Below are positions 37,540 through 49,528 of a stretch of DNA of 64,000 nt, piece after piece (positions within the stretch are counted from its first letter, which is position 1; every line of letters starts with the position of its first letter). The stretch is from Dasypus novemcinctus (taxonomy: Eukaryota; Chordata; Mammalia; Cingulata; Dasypodidae), in NCBI RefSeq assembly GCF_030445035.2, contig NC_080685.1, positions 113,324,432-113,388,431 on the forward strand, in the 5' to 3' direction. The translations under genes and the position numbers were made by a program. Under the pieces are notes generated by a model that saw nothing but the letters and a program-made list of their open reading frames with translations, searched no databases and was not told where the DNA came from.

Positions 37540-38420
37540 GGAAACTAGCGGAGTCTTGAGTAGATGTATCTTGAAAGAATATATGCAAATTGATAATAAG
37601 CACAAGAAATGATACTCAATATAATTAATCCTCAATGAAATGCCAATCAAAACCACAATGAGGTGCCCCTTATATCCAGTAGGGTAGCTAATGTTTTTAA
37701 GAGAAAATAAAATGAAAAATAACAAATATAAGTGAGGCTGTGAATCAACTGGAAGGCCCATACGTTGGTGGAAGGAATGTAAAATGGATCAGCCACATTG
37801 GGAAATAGTTTGGCAATCCCTCATTGAGATAAACACAGGATTACCATAGGACCAGCAATCTAACAACCAGGTCTATATATAAAAAGAATTTAACTTAAAA
37901 GAGGGACACAAATAGGTATTTGAAAACTCAGTGTTTTTTGCAGCATCATTCAGAATGGCCAAAAGTTTCAAACCACCCACGTGTCCATCAATATGGGAAT
38001 CAGTTAAAAAAAAAAAAGCATATCCATAGAATGGGCCACACAATGTAAAGTTCTGATGCACCCTACTATATGCATGATACTTAAAAACATTATACTGAGG
38101 AAATAAGGAAGATATGAAAGAAAGATAGTGTTTCGATGTACTTCTCTGAAATATAAGAAAAAGAAAATTCAGAGAAAGAAAAGGAGATTAGACTTTATTA
38201 CCAGGGGCTAGGGAGATAGGAGATTGGGCCTATTGGTTAATGGCTATAGAGTTTCTGTTTCAGGTAATGAGAAAATTTTGGAATTGAATGTTTGGTGGGA
38301 TGGTAACACAACATTGGACATGTAATTGAGGACAGTAAATTAATTGTATAGATAAAAATGGGTAAACTGGCAAATTTTATGTTATGTAGATGTGAACTTG
38401 TTGAAAATTTTAAAAAATCC
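37540..38420 (+). repeat. L1 3' end, sense
   Basis: Classic L1 text: 'ccaatcaaaaccacaatgag', 'gtccatcaatatgggaatca', then 'ttaccaggggctagggagat'. It is decayed, with stops in all frames, and lies just upstream of E3. Confidence 0.75.
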
Positions 38421-38828
38421 TGTAGAACAGATGAGAAATTCAAAGTCAACAAAGATCTGTGAGGGTGAAGCAGTATCTCATGATGTCCATGAGATTCCGG
38501 CAATTTGGCTGGATTTCAGAATGGGTCGGATAAGAGTTGGAGCCATATCACTGTATCATATTGTACATTTTAGTACCACTTGTTCGTGGGCTATTTCACA
38601 TTGATTTAGACTCTCTTTAGCTACAAAGCCAAGGATCCTATTTCTGATGCCCATGATTTCCCCTCTTTGGTCTCCTTCTTCCATGAAGTGTGTCGGGGTA
38701 ACTCCACAGTCCATGTTTCCTGACCACCCAGACCTGCACATTGTAAGCCCCTGTCTGGGTCAAGCAAAGATCCCTGAATAATATCAGCCATACCCCACCG
38801 TACTGAGTGTTACTCTGTGTCCCCCTAG

Positions 38829-38899
38829 CTCCCCTGGAAGACCTGGTGGAGGACCCTCTTCGTGACAGGGAGGATGAAGTGGTTCCACCTAATGTTGAG
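38829..38899 (+). CDS. Exon E3 (acidic repeat)
   Basis: Acceptor ccccctag, donor gtaagg, 71 nt. Two bases then 23 codons starting PLEDLVEDPLRDREDEVV. Nine of 23 residues are Asp/Glu. Phase 1 in, 0 out. Confidence 0.65.
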
Positions 38900-39356
38900 G
38901 TAAGGTCATCTGTTTTGGTCTAAGATAGAAATATTCCTTTCTCTTATTTGTCCTTTTCAACTGAGCAAATATCATAATATATGATGGTGTGAATTATAGA
39001 TATCACCCACTGGTCAGGGGAAAGGATATGTGGAAGGCTTCTCTTACCAAAGGAGCCCTGATAAAGAAGGCATTAGAAATTGAAGCACCAGGTTCTATAG
39101 CATATGGTAGTGGGCTTTTGCCTCGGCACCAGTATACTGCTTGGATTTAAACTTTTGTAATTGCCATCAAAATGGTCTGGAAAGTCATATCCATCAGGCA
39201 ACACTTGAGCCATTCCTAATGTATTTTCCATGTTTATTTATGGGGCCTTTGACTTTATGAATGCTTCCTATCAGTTTTCATAAAATCACCAATACCTGAG
39301 AAGGTGCTACTCAACATCCTAGGATCCTCATAGTGTTTTCTTTTTTGCAATTGCAG

Positions 39357-39381
39357 GGAAACTCCAGAGAAAGTGAAAACG
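39357..39381 (+). CDS. Exon S3 (25 nt)
   Basis: Acceptor 'tttgcaattgcag', donor gtaggt; GNSRESEN plus one base. Phase 0 to 1. Confidence 0.6.
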
Positions 39382-41142
39382 GTAGGTATTCTGTGCTAAT
39401 CCCACATCTGAGGGTAAAACAGAGGTGAAATAAGGAACTTCCAGAAAACTTTCAGCTGGGGACATCCTGGACAAAGCATCATGGTGATGAGGAAATGGTT
39501 TCTGCGAAGGGAATCTACCCTTGTTACTACAGTCTGTCGTTTGGTCTGTGGTCTCTTTAGGTTGTGCAGGCTTTGCATGCATGGGGGTTTGGGGAGTCCA
39601 GTGTGAGTTTCTGTGGTGTAATTTTGACTTTGTGTGTGTGCATATGGGGGCAACCATGAGCAGTTTCCCAGATGTTATATCCCATTTAGACTGGACAATT
39701 ACCAGGGACAACAGGGACAGTTTTCTCAAATATATGCCATCACCACTGCATGTTCTGTGTTCATGAACTTGTTCCACACTCACCAAAGCTGGATCTGGGG
39801 TTTGCTTTCTATGACCACAACACAGATGGAAAACTGAGCGCAAAGGTGAACATCCCAAGCTCTTGCACTGCTAAAGGGAAGGTCCTAAATGGGAACCTAA
39901 TCACATGCCATCATACTTTGAGTTACAGACCTGACCTTGCCACTCAGCCATATGCTTACCAGAAACCATTACAAGGGAGTTACAGCATCTGTATAGATGC
40001 ATAACCCAGAATTACATGAGCCTACAAAGAGACCAAAACTGCCCATCGTTATAAAGTAGCCTCAGTGGTCACATGACGTAGGCCGACTACCTGTGCTAAC
40101 CACCACAGACTTTGATATACTTATTAGTGCTCAAAGGACACGGTAATCATACATGCTAATGAGCAGCTCCAAATTCTGAGAGTCATGAGGCACCACATGG
40201 GATGGCATGATCCATGATAACTGGATTGAGGTCACAGCTCAGGAACTTACCCAAAGCAGACAGGCATCGGGAGGACAGTTTAGTACCTATGACAGCATCA
40301 TCCCAAAGGTCCCGATAGGCACTCAAATCACGAGTCCCACAAGATGGTCTTTGAAAAATAAGAATGCAGATACACCTTGGTTCTTAACCTGGTGTCCAAA
40401 CCCCTTGTGGAAACATTCCTAAAGAGCTGCATTTGTGGGTGTTGACACTCAGTCTATATGTCCCTACATAATGGCTATCCCATATTTGATGGCCAGTGAT
40501 GTACGGTCAATATTTCAACGGCTACACACACTTGGTGTGGAAAAGAAAGACTGGAAGTAAAACCATCTGATTAATAAGTGTTGCTATTTAAATGGTAAGA
40601 TTTTAGTATTCCCAATCTTCTGTGATATGTTATCTTTATCCCAATGGGTTAGTGAATAAATGCAGTAGAATGCATTACATGGAATGGAATCCAGACCACC
40701 AGAAAACTTTGCTTCTAATCAAGTGATACATTTCTGTAGAACAAATGGTCAGTGCAGTGTCTATATATGTGGCGTGGAGATTGGATTCATTTGGAGTTTC
40801 CAGAAGATACTGGCACTTAAGTGGAGATATACTATAAAGAGGAGGGATGATGGGACTCAGGCATTGAATCATAGCATGTTTTTCAGTGCCATTTGTACAC
40901 GGGGTATGGTCAGAAGGTCTAGGTTGATATTAGCTTCAGAGCTAGGGATATATATTTTTGTTTCTTTCTGGCTGCTCTCTTTGCATCCTTCCTTCATGAT
41001 AGAAGAGGGTCCCACAGCAGTTCTCAGCATGCTTGATAAACTACCTCCTCTATAAAGTTAAGAATCTTGTCCAAGACTATAAATTTACTTTGAAATGTGT
41101 GAGAAACACACCAATGTGATGAGTTATTCTGTGTCACCCTAG
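39382..41142. other. Intron S3-E4
   Basis: About 1.8 kb, single-copy apart from similarity to the sequence after S7 (about 62,800-63,950). That similarity shows the third array unit resembles the E3 unit most. No exon seen. Confidence 0.55.
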
Positions 41143-41213
41143 AAGACGAGGAACAACTGATGGGGGCACTTCCAAGTGATCAAGAGGATGAAGAGGTCCC
41201 ATTTAAAGCCAAG
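41143..41213 (+). CDS. Exon E4 (acidic repeat)
   Basis: Acceptor 'gtcaccctag', donor gtgagc, 71 nt. Encodes DEEQLMGALPSDQEDEEV then PFKAK. Phase 1 in, 0 out. Confidence 0.65.
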
Positions 41214-41659
41214 GTGAGCTTACTAGTCATTGATCTAAAGTTGATTTTTTGGTCTCTTCCATTGGAATTGATTTCAGATGAGGATACCTAATCATGAACG
41301 TATTAGATGAAATATTCCATTTCCTTGGGGTGGGAAGCATCATGTGGGGGCTCTTCTAACTGATCCAACATTGAAGAGATCAACCACAAAGGGGAGCAGA
41401 TGTTGACAAAGTAGGCATTTGCTCAGCTACAATTTTGTTCTCCTTGGATTAAGAATTTGTAATCGCCACCCAAATTGAATTTAACAAATGCGCGTCCAGG
41501 AAAAGCTCATGCCTTTCTTGGTGTGTCTGCTACACCTGCTCATCAGGTTTGCTTGACCCCTATTTCACACTTGAATTTCTAATGCTGCAAATCAAGCAAA
41601 AATCCTTTGCAAACAGCCAAAACATGATCTGATCCTCATACGGTTTTCTCTAATTGCAG

Positions 41660-41684
41660 GTGGCCCCAGGAGAAAGTCTAACTG
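41660..41684 (+). CDS. Exon S4 (25 nt)
   Basis: Acceptor 'ctctaattgcag', donor gtacgt; VAPGESLT plus one base. Phase 0 to 1. Confidence 0.6.
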
Positions 41685-43910
41685 GTACGTATCTAGAATT
41701 ACTGAATTGAGGTAATTTTGGATTAGACAAGCAGGACATTGATCCTAGGTTTGCCTGGAAAGCCAAGGTGGTTCCAGTTACTGGTGGGATTTTCTGAGGT
41801 ATGGTTACACATTAAACGTTAATTCCTCCTGATAAGGAATATGGTCCTGCTCTACTGTTCTCCCAGTAGATGTATTCACTTCACTTGTATGGATTTGTGT
41901 CTATGGCAGTCATGGAGTGTGTATGAGCGAGCCTATTGGAGGGATTGAGAAGGTGTGTGTTGGGGCATTGCTGTGTGTTTCCCTAAGTGAAGCATCCAAC
42001 ATACGCAGGACAACTGTCATTGAAACCTTTCTAAAACACCACCACATCACCACAGCACATATTGCATACAATAACCTGTAAACATCTCACTAGAATCATT
42101 CCTGGAATTATGTAAACTCTCCCTAGCCCTTACAGCCACGTTCTGAGGGGCATAAATTAAGGACCCGAGGTTTCAGATTCCTAAATTGTAGAGACAAGAT
42201 TTGGACTGAGGCATGTAACCCCTATACTACTACTCTGAACTACTGAATATTACCTAATCACAGGTATGGGTCACTAGTGACAATGAAGGAATTTCCACTG
42301 CCTATATATATGTATGTGCCCTAGGCATTTCTTAAACATGACACTCATGTGTTAGATATTCACAGGGGTCACATAACACAGGTTAGCAGGTGCATTTTAC
42401 AAGATACTTATTCACAGTTATTAGTGTGGAAAACACATAGAGAGCCCCATATGTTGCTGGTAGACTCACAGACTCTCAGACTCATGAGGTTTCGGTAGGA
42501 CAAGCTTGCCAATCGCTGCCAGTACTGGGTCACAGCTCAGCACAAGGCCCAAGCAGACAGACAAGGATTGGAGGGATATTTTCATCTATGTAATAACGTT
42601 ATCACCATAAGCCATTAAAAAAAAAAAAAAAGATCATTCCGTGGGCTACTCATTTGAGGAAGAGTAATGAGTAAGAACTCAAATTCCCTCTTAGCCATTA
42701 GGTTCATGTTCATCATTCTTATTTCAAGTTTCCCTTATAGCTAGCATAGAGATTCACGCTCAACCCTCAATCGATCCTAACTAACTCTCCCACTGTGGGA
42801 TGGATCATATAAGCGTGGAGAGTCACATCACACCATGAATACAAAAACATGGTAATGAAAAGGAAGATGAAGGGAAAGTATCATATGGTGAACATTGGGT
42901 ACTTTTAAATGGTAGTCCATGAGTATTATGACAAACCCTATAATTATCTTTATGACAACGTGTTAGTGACTCAATACAAAAGAATACCTTGTCTAGAATT
43001 AAATCCAGTCAACCAATAAATGAATAAATAAAACACTATACAACAGATTAGTATTGTAGTAGGAGCACTTTGCATTAGTGGAGATGGAAATGACCGTGGA
43101 AAGTTCAAAAGGGCATTGACAACTTGTCTAGATTCAAAACAGGAAGGGGGAAGCAGATTTTGTCTCAACGGACAGAGCGTCCACCTACCACATGGGAGTT
43201 CCAGGGTTGACACCCAGGGCCTCCTGACCCGTGTGATGAGCTGGCCCACACGCAGTGCTGGTGCGCACAGGGAGTGCAGTGCCACGCAGGGCTGTCCCCC
43301 ACACAGGGAAGCCCCACACACAAGGAAGCCCCACACACAAGGAGTGTGCCCCATAAGGAGAGCCACCCAGCATGAAAAAAGCGCAGCCTGCCCAGGAGTG
43401 GCGCCACACACACGGACAGCTGACGCAACAGGATGACGCAACAAAAAGAGACAAAGGTTCCCAGTGCCGCTGACAAGAATATAAGTGGACACAGAAGAAC
43501 ACACAGTGAATGGACACAGAAAGCAGACAACTGGGGAGGAAGGGGAGAGAAATAAAAAGTAAATCTTAAAGAAAATAATAATAACACAACTATTAAAAAA
43601 ACAGGAAGGAAAAGTGATGGAGCTCTGTAAGTAATACCATCTGTTTAATACTATTTTTAGATTGACTATATCATGTTGAATTTGGATGCCTTTAGGTACA
43701 CAGACAAAGAGTCTTCATTTCTCATTTTTTTTCCTGTTCCTCTTCTCCTTTACCATCCTTCTTCCACCAAGGAGGATGGCCCAGCAACATATTTTTACAG
43801 ACTCATTACCCCTCAGGTCCCTATTTTCTCGCCCATTGCAGTGTCAGGGTAGGTCCCTGAGTAACCCATGAACACCGCCCAATGTATTGACATTTACTGT
43901 GTCCTCCCAG
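41685..43910. other. Intron S4-E5
   Basis: About 2.2 kb of intron-like sequence carrying a SINE (43,148-43,597) and a short A run at about 42,617-42,631. No exon seen. Confidence 0.5.
43148..43597 (+). mobile_element. tRNA-derived SINE (DAS-like), with TSD
   Basis: tRNA-like head with an A-box-like region ('gtctcaacggacagagcgtc') and a decayed B box ('gggttgacaccc'). The body is rich in 'cccacacacaaggag' units, followed by an A-rich tail. It is flanked by the 12-bp repeat aaaacaggaagg (43,136-43,147 and 43,598-43,609). The sequence matches my memory of the armadillo DAS SINE family and is the main taxonomic clue. Confidence 0.85.
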
Positions 43911-43981
43911 GAACCCCGAAGGGCCTGCTGGATGAGTCCCCCAGTGAGAGGGAAGATGAGGAGGTTCCGTCAAATTCCAAG
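43911..43981 (+). CDS. Exon E5 (acidic repeat)
   Basis: Acceptor 'gtcctcccag', donor gtatgg, 71 nt. Encodes TPKGLLDESPSEREDEEV then PSNSK; close to the family consensus. Phase 1 in, 0 out. Confidence 0.7.
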
Positions 43982-44410
43982 GTATGGTCACCCATTCTTT
44001 CTCTGATGTCAAATTGCTGATTTTAAGTTTTGGGTTTTTTTTTTTCCCCCTTTCTCTTATTTGCCAATTGAGTTCAGATATGAAAATCAGACCAAATAAT
44101 TATAGATGATGTCTACAATTTCCTAAGTCAGGAGAGTGTTCATTTGGAACCTTTCACTAACATCTCTGCTTCAAGAGGAACTTCAAGGAGTCCCCTCTAC
44201 ATTACAGGGCTAGGTTTCCTCCTCAATAGATGGGAGAGATGCATAAAACAGGAAATGCTGTGCCTTTCCACAGGTGTCTGTTACAATTACTTTTGGGGCC
44301 TTCATCTCACCCCCTGTTTCCCATCTAGTTTTCTCAAGGCAGCAACCAACTGTGCAAACACTATACAGCCTGCTCCAGTCCTCAGAGTGTTTTCATTTCT
44401 CTAATTGTAG

Positions 44411-44435
44411 GTGGCTTCAGGAGTAAGTGAAAATG
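44411..44435 (+). CDS. Exon S5 (25 nt)
   Basis: Acceptor 'ctctaattgtag', donor gtatgt; VASGVSEN plus one base. Phase 0 to 1. Confidence 0.65.
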
Positions 44436-45019
44436 GTATGTATGTTGGTATCACTTTACTTCCTTTTTAAGAACATCTAGATGATTTAAACTAGGGGTTT
44501 CATGCTTTCTTTACTGTGGAAAGCATCCTGATTTTACCTTCCATGTGGGCATAAGAAATAGAGGGGTCCTTCTGTTTTAGAGGAAGAAAAATGGCCACAT
44601 TGTACAGTACTTTCAGCAGTTGTGTTCTCCTTAGGTGGATTGGGTTTTTGTTCATATCCCATGATAGTTGCACACTTTACGTGTATTTAAATGTTCAAAG
44701 TTCAACAATAACATTGGGCTTTAAAATGGGCAGGAGGAGTGGTAAGAAACTGTCATTGAACAACATCCTCTTTTTTAGTAGCTTTGCAGGTTCCTTTTAT
44801 GGTGCTCTGGGACGTCTTTAGCTACAGTGCCAAGGACTGCTTCCCTTTGTATTGCTGCTCCTCCCTGTTGCCCTCCTTCCACTCCTTAGCAGCTCACTTA
44901 GGCTTGCTGAATACCTGCCTCCTTCTTATTCTAATCCCTCGTCCAAGTCAAGCAATGCTTCATGACTGTACCCAGAGCAACTACCCCAATGTACTGATGC
45001 TAACTCTCTGTCTTCCTAG

Positions 45020-45093
45020 CTCCCCCTGAGGGCCTGCTGGAGGAACTTCTAAGTGCCAAGGCCATAGAGCACACTCCATTTACTTACACCAAG
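45020..45093 (+). CDS. Exon E6 (acidic repeat, 74-nt form)
   Basis: Acceptor 'tcttcctag', donor gtaagg. Two bases then 24 codons, one more than other E exons: PPEGLLEELLSAKAIEHTPF then TYTK. The second half has lost the acidic run. Phase 1 in, 0 out. Confidence 0.65.
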
Positions 45094-45547
45094 GTAAGGC
45101 CAACTTTCTTTATCTGAGATAGAACCATTGCATTCTTGGTTTCTTTCATTTCTAATCCAATTCAGTTATGAAAATTTGACCACGTACAATATAGATGAGA
45201 GGTTCAAATGCTTGGTGGGTCAGTGTTCAGTGGGCATCTATTAGGAGCTAATCCCAGTTTGAAGGGGGCTATCTAAATGGCAGCATCAGGTTATAAACTA
45301 TATGTCAGGAAGACATTCTTTAGCAGAAATTTTTTCACCTGGAATTAAGAATTTTGTACTTAGTAATCAAAATGGACTTGAGAGATGCATCATCCAGGAC
45401 TGTTCATGCTTTACATCTGCTTTTGGTTTTCCTTAACTTCATTCTTTCCCTCTTGTATTCTAAAGTCTCCAAGAGGACACAAGCCTCTTGTAGCACTATA
45501 GATTAAGTTCTGATCCTTACGGCATTATCTTCTCTGTAAAATTGCAG

Positions 45548-45572
45548 CCAATCCCAAGAGCAAGCAACAATG
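45548..45572 (+). CDS. Exon S6 (25 nt)
   Basis: Acceptor 'gtaaaattgcag', donor gtaagc; PIPRASNN plus one base. Last S exon before the C-terminal exons. Phase 0 to 1. Confidence 0.6.
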
Positions 45573-46920
45573 GTAAGCATTCTGAAATCATACACTTGCT
45601 GAGAAAAAGTCCAGATATTAAAAAACATGAGCCTTCCTTGTCGATTGAGTTTAAAGAGGTTCCTGATGACAACCTCCTTGTGGGAATGAGGATGTGGGTG
45701 TGGTGAATGAAATGGACATTCCAGGTAAGAACTAGGGTTGTCTTTCTTAAGAAGTTGAGTACTGATTAGTTGGCATGTGTTTGTCTGCATGGAAGTGGTG
45801 TGTGTTTACATGTGTATGTTTGTGATGTGATTCTCAGGATACAGGTTTTGATTCTCAATGCGCATGCGTACAAATGTGAGTCTTTAATGTGTTTTCGGGA
45901 TTTTTCACACACCAAACAGCACAATGACTAGTGTCAACTTTCTTTGTTAAAAAATCCCATCAATATCTCTTCAAATATTATCAAATCATGTCCTAAATTA
46001 GTGTGGCTTACAATATGTCAAGTATACCACAATAACTCAAGAATAAGCCATCAACATCAAAGGCAATTTTCACGAAGCTCTACAGGGACTGAAATGTGGT
46101 ACAGGACCCTTCTTTCTGGGACGTAATAATATGTCTTGGCTTAATCATAAATCTCTCCTCTTTGTAAGGCTTTACTTATACCTCATAGCATTTTGAATGG
46201 TCAGCATGAAAGAAAGGCAGACATACATGTCCCTTCATTAACATATGAGACAGGGAAGTTTCGAGAAGGTGAAAGAAAGTCTTCAGAACTGGACATTTAA
46301 TGAATACAGACCAAAGAACTTGAGATTTTAGGCGCTTTGACTCCTAATGCACACGTTTTCTTCAAGCCTCTTCTGCCTGGCAGAGTCTCTACAGTTCTCC
46401 TATGAATTTGTCAACATTTGTCATTTTAGTTCACACAGCCAGGGCATCTAGAGCAGATTCTAGTTTTTGCAGTTTTGCTAAAGCCCAATGCCCATTTGTG
46501 CAGGTGGCTGTGGTAGGTAGGGATGATGCAGAAGGGAACACGTCCATCCTCACAAAATGCTCCCCAAGGCAGCAGCCCAGAGTCTAGCACTAGGTCTGTG
46601 CTTTGAACTCCTCTAAGACAGAGCATGTCCAAAGAGTCATAATTTCAGGGTGACAAGATTGGAGGTCAGTGCTCTATTTTCCAGCTAAATAAGGGAGTGA
46701 GAAGTTGAGAGCTCATACCTTCCCCTCCTCTCCCTCACTTGCAAGCACTTTGCAAATTCTTGCTAAGGCCTCGGGCTCCAGAGGGACCCAGAAAGGTCTT
46801 AGAACCCAGGGTAGAGAGCTGGGTTTTCCTATGGTAGCCAGCAAGGTCTCAAGGAAGAAGGGAGGGATGGGAGTGGCCCAATCCTTAATAACGTTCCTGC
46901 GCATCTTTGTTTTCCTAAAG
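45573..46920. other. Intron S6-X1
   Basis: About 1.35 kb of single-copy sequence. No exon, repeat or conserved frame recognised. Confidence 0.45.
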
Positions 46921-46980
46921 ACTGGCTTGCGGACCGCAAGTATGACTCCACTAGCAGCAATGACGACGACGACAATCCAG
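46921..46980 (+). CDS. Exon X1
   Basis: Acceptor 'gttttcctaaag', donor gtaggt, 60 nt, phase 1 to 1. Encodes WLADRKYDSTSSNDDDDNP; with the shared base from S6 the first residue is Asp. A Ser/Asp stretch typical of disordered, possibly CK2-phosphorylated regions. No copy in the first gene unit, where the ERV now lies. Confidence 0.6.
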
Positions 46981-48739
46981 GTAGGTTACAACTCTCAAGG
47001 AAGGATCCAATGGAGAAGATACCAAAACCAGTGGTTATCTGGTGCCTTGGAGTCTATGGAAGGGGGCATGATATTAGAAAGTACAGGAAATACTTATGAG
47101 GGCCTGCTTCCATCTTTTCATTTTCAATAACATAAAAGTAGGAGATATAATGACCGTGAGCTTTGTGTGTGTTGTGTGTTAAATGAAACTTCCATGTATT
47201 TTTTTTTTAATTAACTTCCCATGGATTAGTTTTTTCATGTCTTCTCAACAGCCTGACAACAAAACTTTGGTTTCCTTTGCTTAGCATCCCATAGTAACTG
47301 ATACAAGAGATTGTGGTTTGGATTTAAGTGTTGAACTTCAATGGAGCGGGTCTTTTGGGACACAATCTCTCAGGTTCTCACCTGGACCAGGAAAAAAAGT
47401 GTTTTTAGCTAGTGCCAGATGGCACCTGAGAAGTAGGGCCTCATCCCGTGCACTTTTAGATCTAGTTTTACTTTCTTCATGTTCCATCCTTACTGTGGAT
47501 CCTGCTTTAAAAGTTAACCATGGGTTGGAAGCCATGAAGAACATTTTCTCTGGGCTTAGCATGTACCTGTGTCCTTGAGAGGAGTGGCTAAAGCACATTC
47601 TTGAACTCACTACTATTTTGCACTTCCAACCCAAATCCAAAATGCCAATGTAGTTGGGAAACCTAAATTTAATTATATCTGAGAATGGTTTGATTCCAGT
47701 TGCCCCAGAAGAGCTTTCAAAGCGCAGCACGCTTTCTGAGGACTTGTGTGACTGGGCCGCTGACTTGTTTCACACGCTGGCTCTCAGAGTCCTACTGAGC
47801 TGGTGCTCTGGAATTGAGGATGCCCAAATCAGAGCCTCTTGGCAGCAGGGCCACAGGTTTCCTCCTGCTCTTTGAATTCAGTGCTATGGTCAGCAGTGCC
47901 CTGTTTCTCAAGCAATATTCCTTTCTCTCCCTGTGCCTTTCCGCAGGCTTCTCAAAGCACCCAAGGTACCCAGGCCTAAGAAGGCTTGATGGGACCTAGA
48001 CGGCTCAATTCATTTAAATAGCCACACATTCTACACAAGGCTATTAACACACTTGCAAGATAAGGGAATGTGGACAAGTTACTTTACGCCTAATTTCATG
48101 TTAATCCTCTCTAAATCGTTTTTTTGGAACCTATGGAGATGTTGAGAGGACAGAATGTTTGCTTCACACCTAAAGCCATAACAGACACTTCAAAAACCAC
48201 TTGATTTTGGGGGTTGGTGGTAGCTCTCTTCCACAAGATCTGATTCAACTCCAGATCCTGAGCGTTACATCTGGCATTGGTTGAATTGGTAATTGGCCAA
48301 TCCATTGAATGGAGAGGGTGGCATGATACGCTTGATCATTCCCCTATGTTCTCATAAGGAAGAACAATGTGAATGGAAGACAAGAATAAAGGAAATAAGC
48401 AGTATTGGGAGAGAGAAGAGAGGCAGGGAGGTTATGAGGGAAGATGATGGAAAGGAAATCAACATCATGCTTAGCAAGACATAGAGAATATGCCTGCCTT
48501 CTTTGAGGACAAGGAGGAAATGGGCATTCCTCCCCAAAGTTATAGTATGTGAGGTCTGGTAAACGGACCCTGTTGACATTAGGCCAACCACACAGGGCAC
48601 AGGAGACGCTATCGAGGCCCAAAGACAGTTGGGAGTGATACAGACAGAATTGGGTGCCAAGCTCAGGTCATGGTATGACAAAGACAATAGGGGCTCTAAT
48701 TCTCCGCTGAATGCTAACTTTCTCCTTTCCTTTTGCAAG
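46981..48739. other. Intron X1-X2
   Basis: About 1.8 kb. An open frame at 47,654-47,875 (VAPEELSKRSTLSEDLCDW and following) begins after an acceptor-like 'tttgattccag' but has no usable donor, so I did not include it. A minus-strand frame at 47,338-47,730 has no support. Confidence 0.4.
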
Positions 48740-48828
48740 GTCACCCTATCACGGTCACCGCAATGGTACACTCAGAGGCGTTTTTCTCGGACTCAGAAGA
48801 GTCAGACGTAGAGAATGGCAATATGCAT
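48740..48828 (+). CDS. Exon X2
   Basis: Acceptor 'ccttttgcaag', donor gtaatt (weaker), 89 nt, phase 1 to 0. Encodes HPITVTAMVHSEAFFSDSEE then SDVENGNMH. It contains a SDSEESD cluster that would be a good acidophilic-kinase site. Confidence 0.6.
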
Positions 48829-49238
48829 GTAATTTATTTCCTCTTCTTGCCTAATTTTAAAATCTTCCTGTTTCTTCTTTGTAAGCCTTTCTTTGTAGCT
48901 CTTCTCTTTCCCCCTCCTTTTATAATTGTCATCTCAAAGGTCCTGGTAGCCTCCAGGAAGGTGAGGTTATACAATTGACAATGCTTTTAAAATGTTTCTC
49001 TACCTTCTTCACCTACTGTATTTTAACATTGCATGGATTTCCAACCCTACTATGCACCATAAATCACCTGGTGTGTCCCTGAATGGCCCAGGCAAGAAGT
49101 TGTGCTGAAGTCTGGAGCATTGGCCCACATCACGTGGGGTTGGCCCCTGGGAAGTGTGTTCTGGGATGGACTCTCCCTTCACTGCCTTGTTCCTCCACAT
49201 ATGGCTCTGGAAAAGCACGTGTGTTCTCTACCCTGCAG

Positions 49239-49366
49239 CTGTCTACACTCTTTGAGGAGGAGGAGTCTGTTGACATCAACCTTCTTTTCCGGGAATGCAC
49301 AGAAGGAATCAACGATGTGAAAAGCGAGGAAGAAGAGGAAGACGACGTGTTAGTGTGGAGTAGTGG
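49239..49366 (+). CDS. Exon X3: Glu-rich
   Basis: Acceptor 'ctaccctgcag', donor gtagga (ending gg), 128 nt, phase 0 to 2. It encodes 42 residues, 15 of them Asp/Glu, with runs FEEEES and KSEEEEEDD around a hydrophobic DINLLF core. If the donor is not used, the frame stops four bases later (TAG at 49,368-49,370), giving an alternative C-terminus WSSG. The paralog at 11,814 is frameshifted. Confidence 0.65.
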
Positions 49367-49425
49367 GTAGGATGAAGAGGGAAGGGAAACAAGTTCACGT
49401 GCACTAACTTTCTTTGCCACTTCAG

Positions 49426-49528
49426 GAAATTCAGCGTTCATGAGGAGTTTGCCGGAGTGCCTGCAACTGTGTGTGAATATGGAGGCGGAGATAGGAATCT
49501 GATGGGGAACATGAGCACAGGCAAGTGA
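49426..49528 (+). CDS. Exon X4: C-terminal exon
   Basis: Only 59 bp after X3; acceptor 'ctttgccacttcag', one base then 33 codons beginning KFSVHEEFAGVPATVCEYGG, ending STGK and TGA at 49,526-49,528. The open frame and identical length of the paralog at 12,018-12,120 support coding use. A 59-bp intron is very short for a mammal, so retention (with the X3 stop) is a real alternative. Confidence 0.55.

Larger units (their letters stand above)
28697..49528 (+). other. Gene model: acidic-repeat protein, 15 exons, 5' end missing
   Basis: Unrecognised gene. Exons E2, S2, B, E3, S3, E4, S4, E5, S5, E6, S6, X1, X2, X3 and X4 total 1,010 nt. They splice with GT/AG sites in consistent phase and no internal stop, giving 335 complete residues and TGA at 49,526-49,528. 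The predicted order is a short acidic repeat, one basic segment (16 of 51 residues Lys/Arg), four more 32-33-residue acidic repeats, then a Ser/Asp/Glu-rich tail. I see no signal peptide, membrane segment, zinc-binding cluster or enzyme motif. The charge pattern would suit a nuclear, chromatin- or nucleolus-associated protein, which is inference only. Introns range from 59 bp to about 4.8 kb. First exon, promoter and expression are unknown. An alternative is that duplicated exon blocks belong to one longer gene. Confidence 0.6.

Noticed and set aside
39328-39858. 176-codon minus-strand open frame, one of the longest here.
   Set aside because: It runs antisense across exon S3 and intron sequence, with no start context, splice sites or family resemblance, so it is probably chance.
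42971-43587. Overlapping minus-strand frames of 110-177 codons.
   Set aside because: They are the antisense of the SINE, whose body is GC-rich and poor in stops; similar frames recur over the second SINE at 60.6-61.0 kb.
47654-47875. 74-codon open frame after an acceptor-like site in the X1-X2 intron.
   Set aside because: No plausible donor follows, and joining it would break phase with X2.
28697-49528. Possible SP100/SP140-family gene (acidic repeats plus a basic patch).
   Set aside because: No HSR, SAND, PHD or bromodomain sequence is visible and the exon order differs. The charge pattern alone is not enough to name the family.
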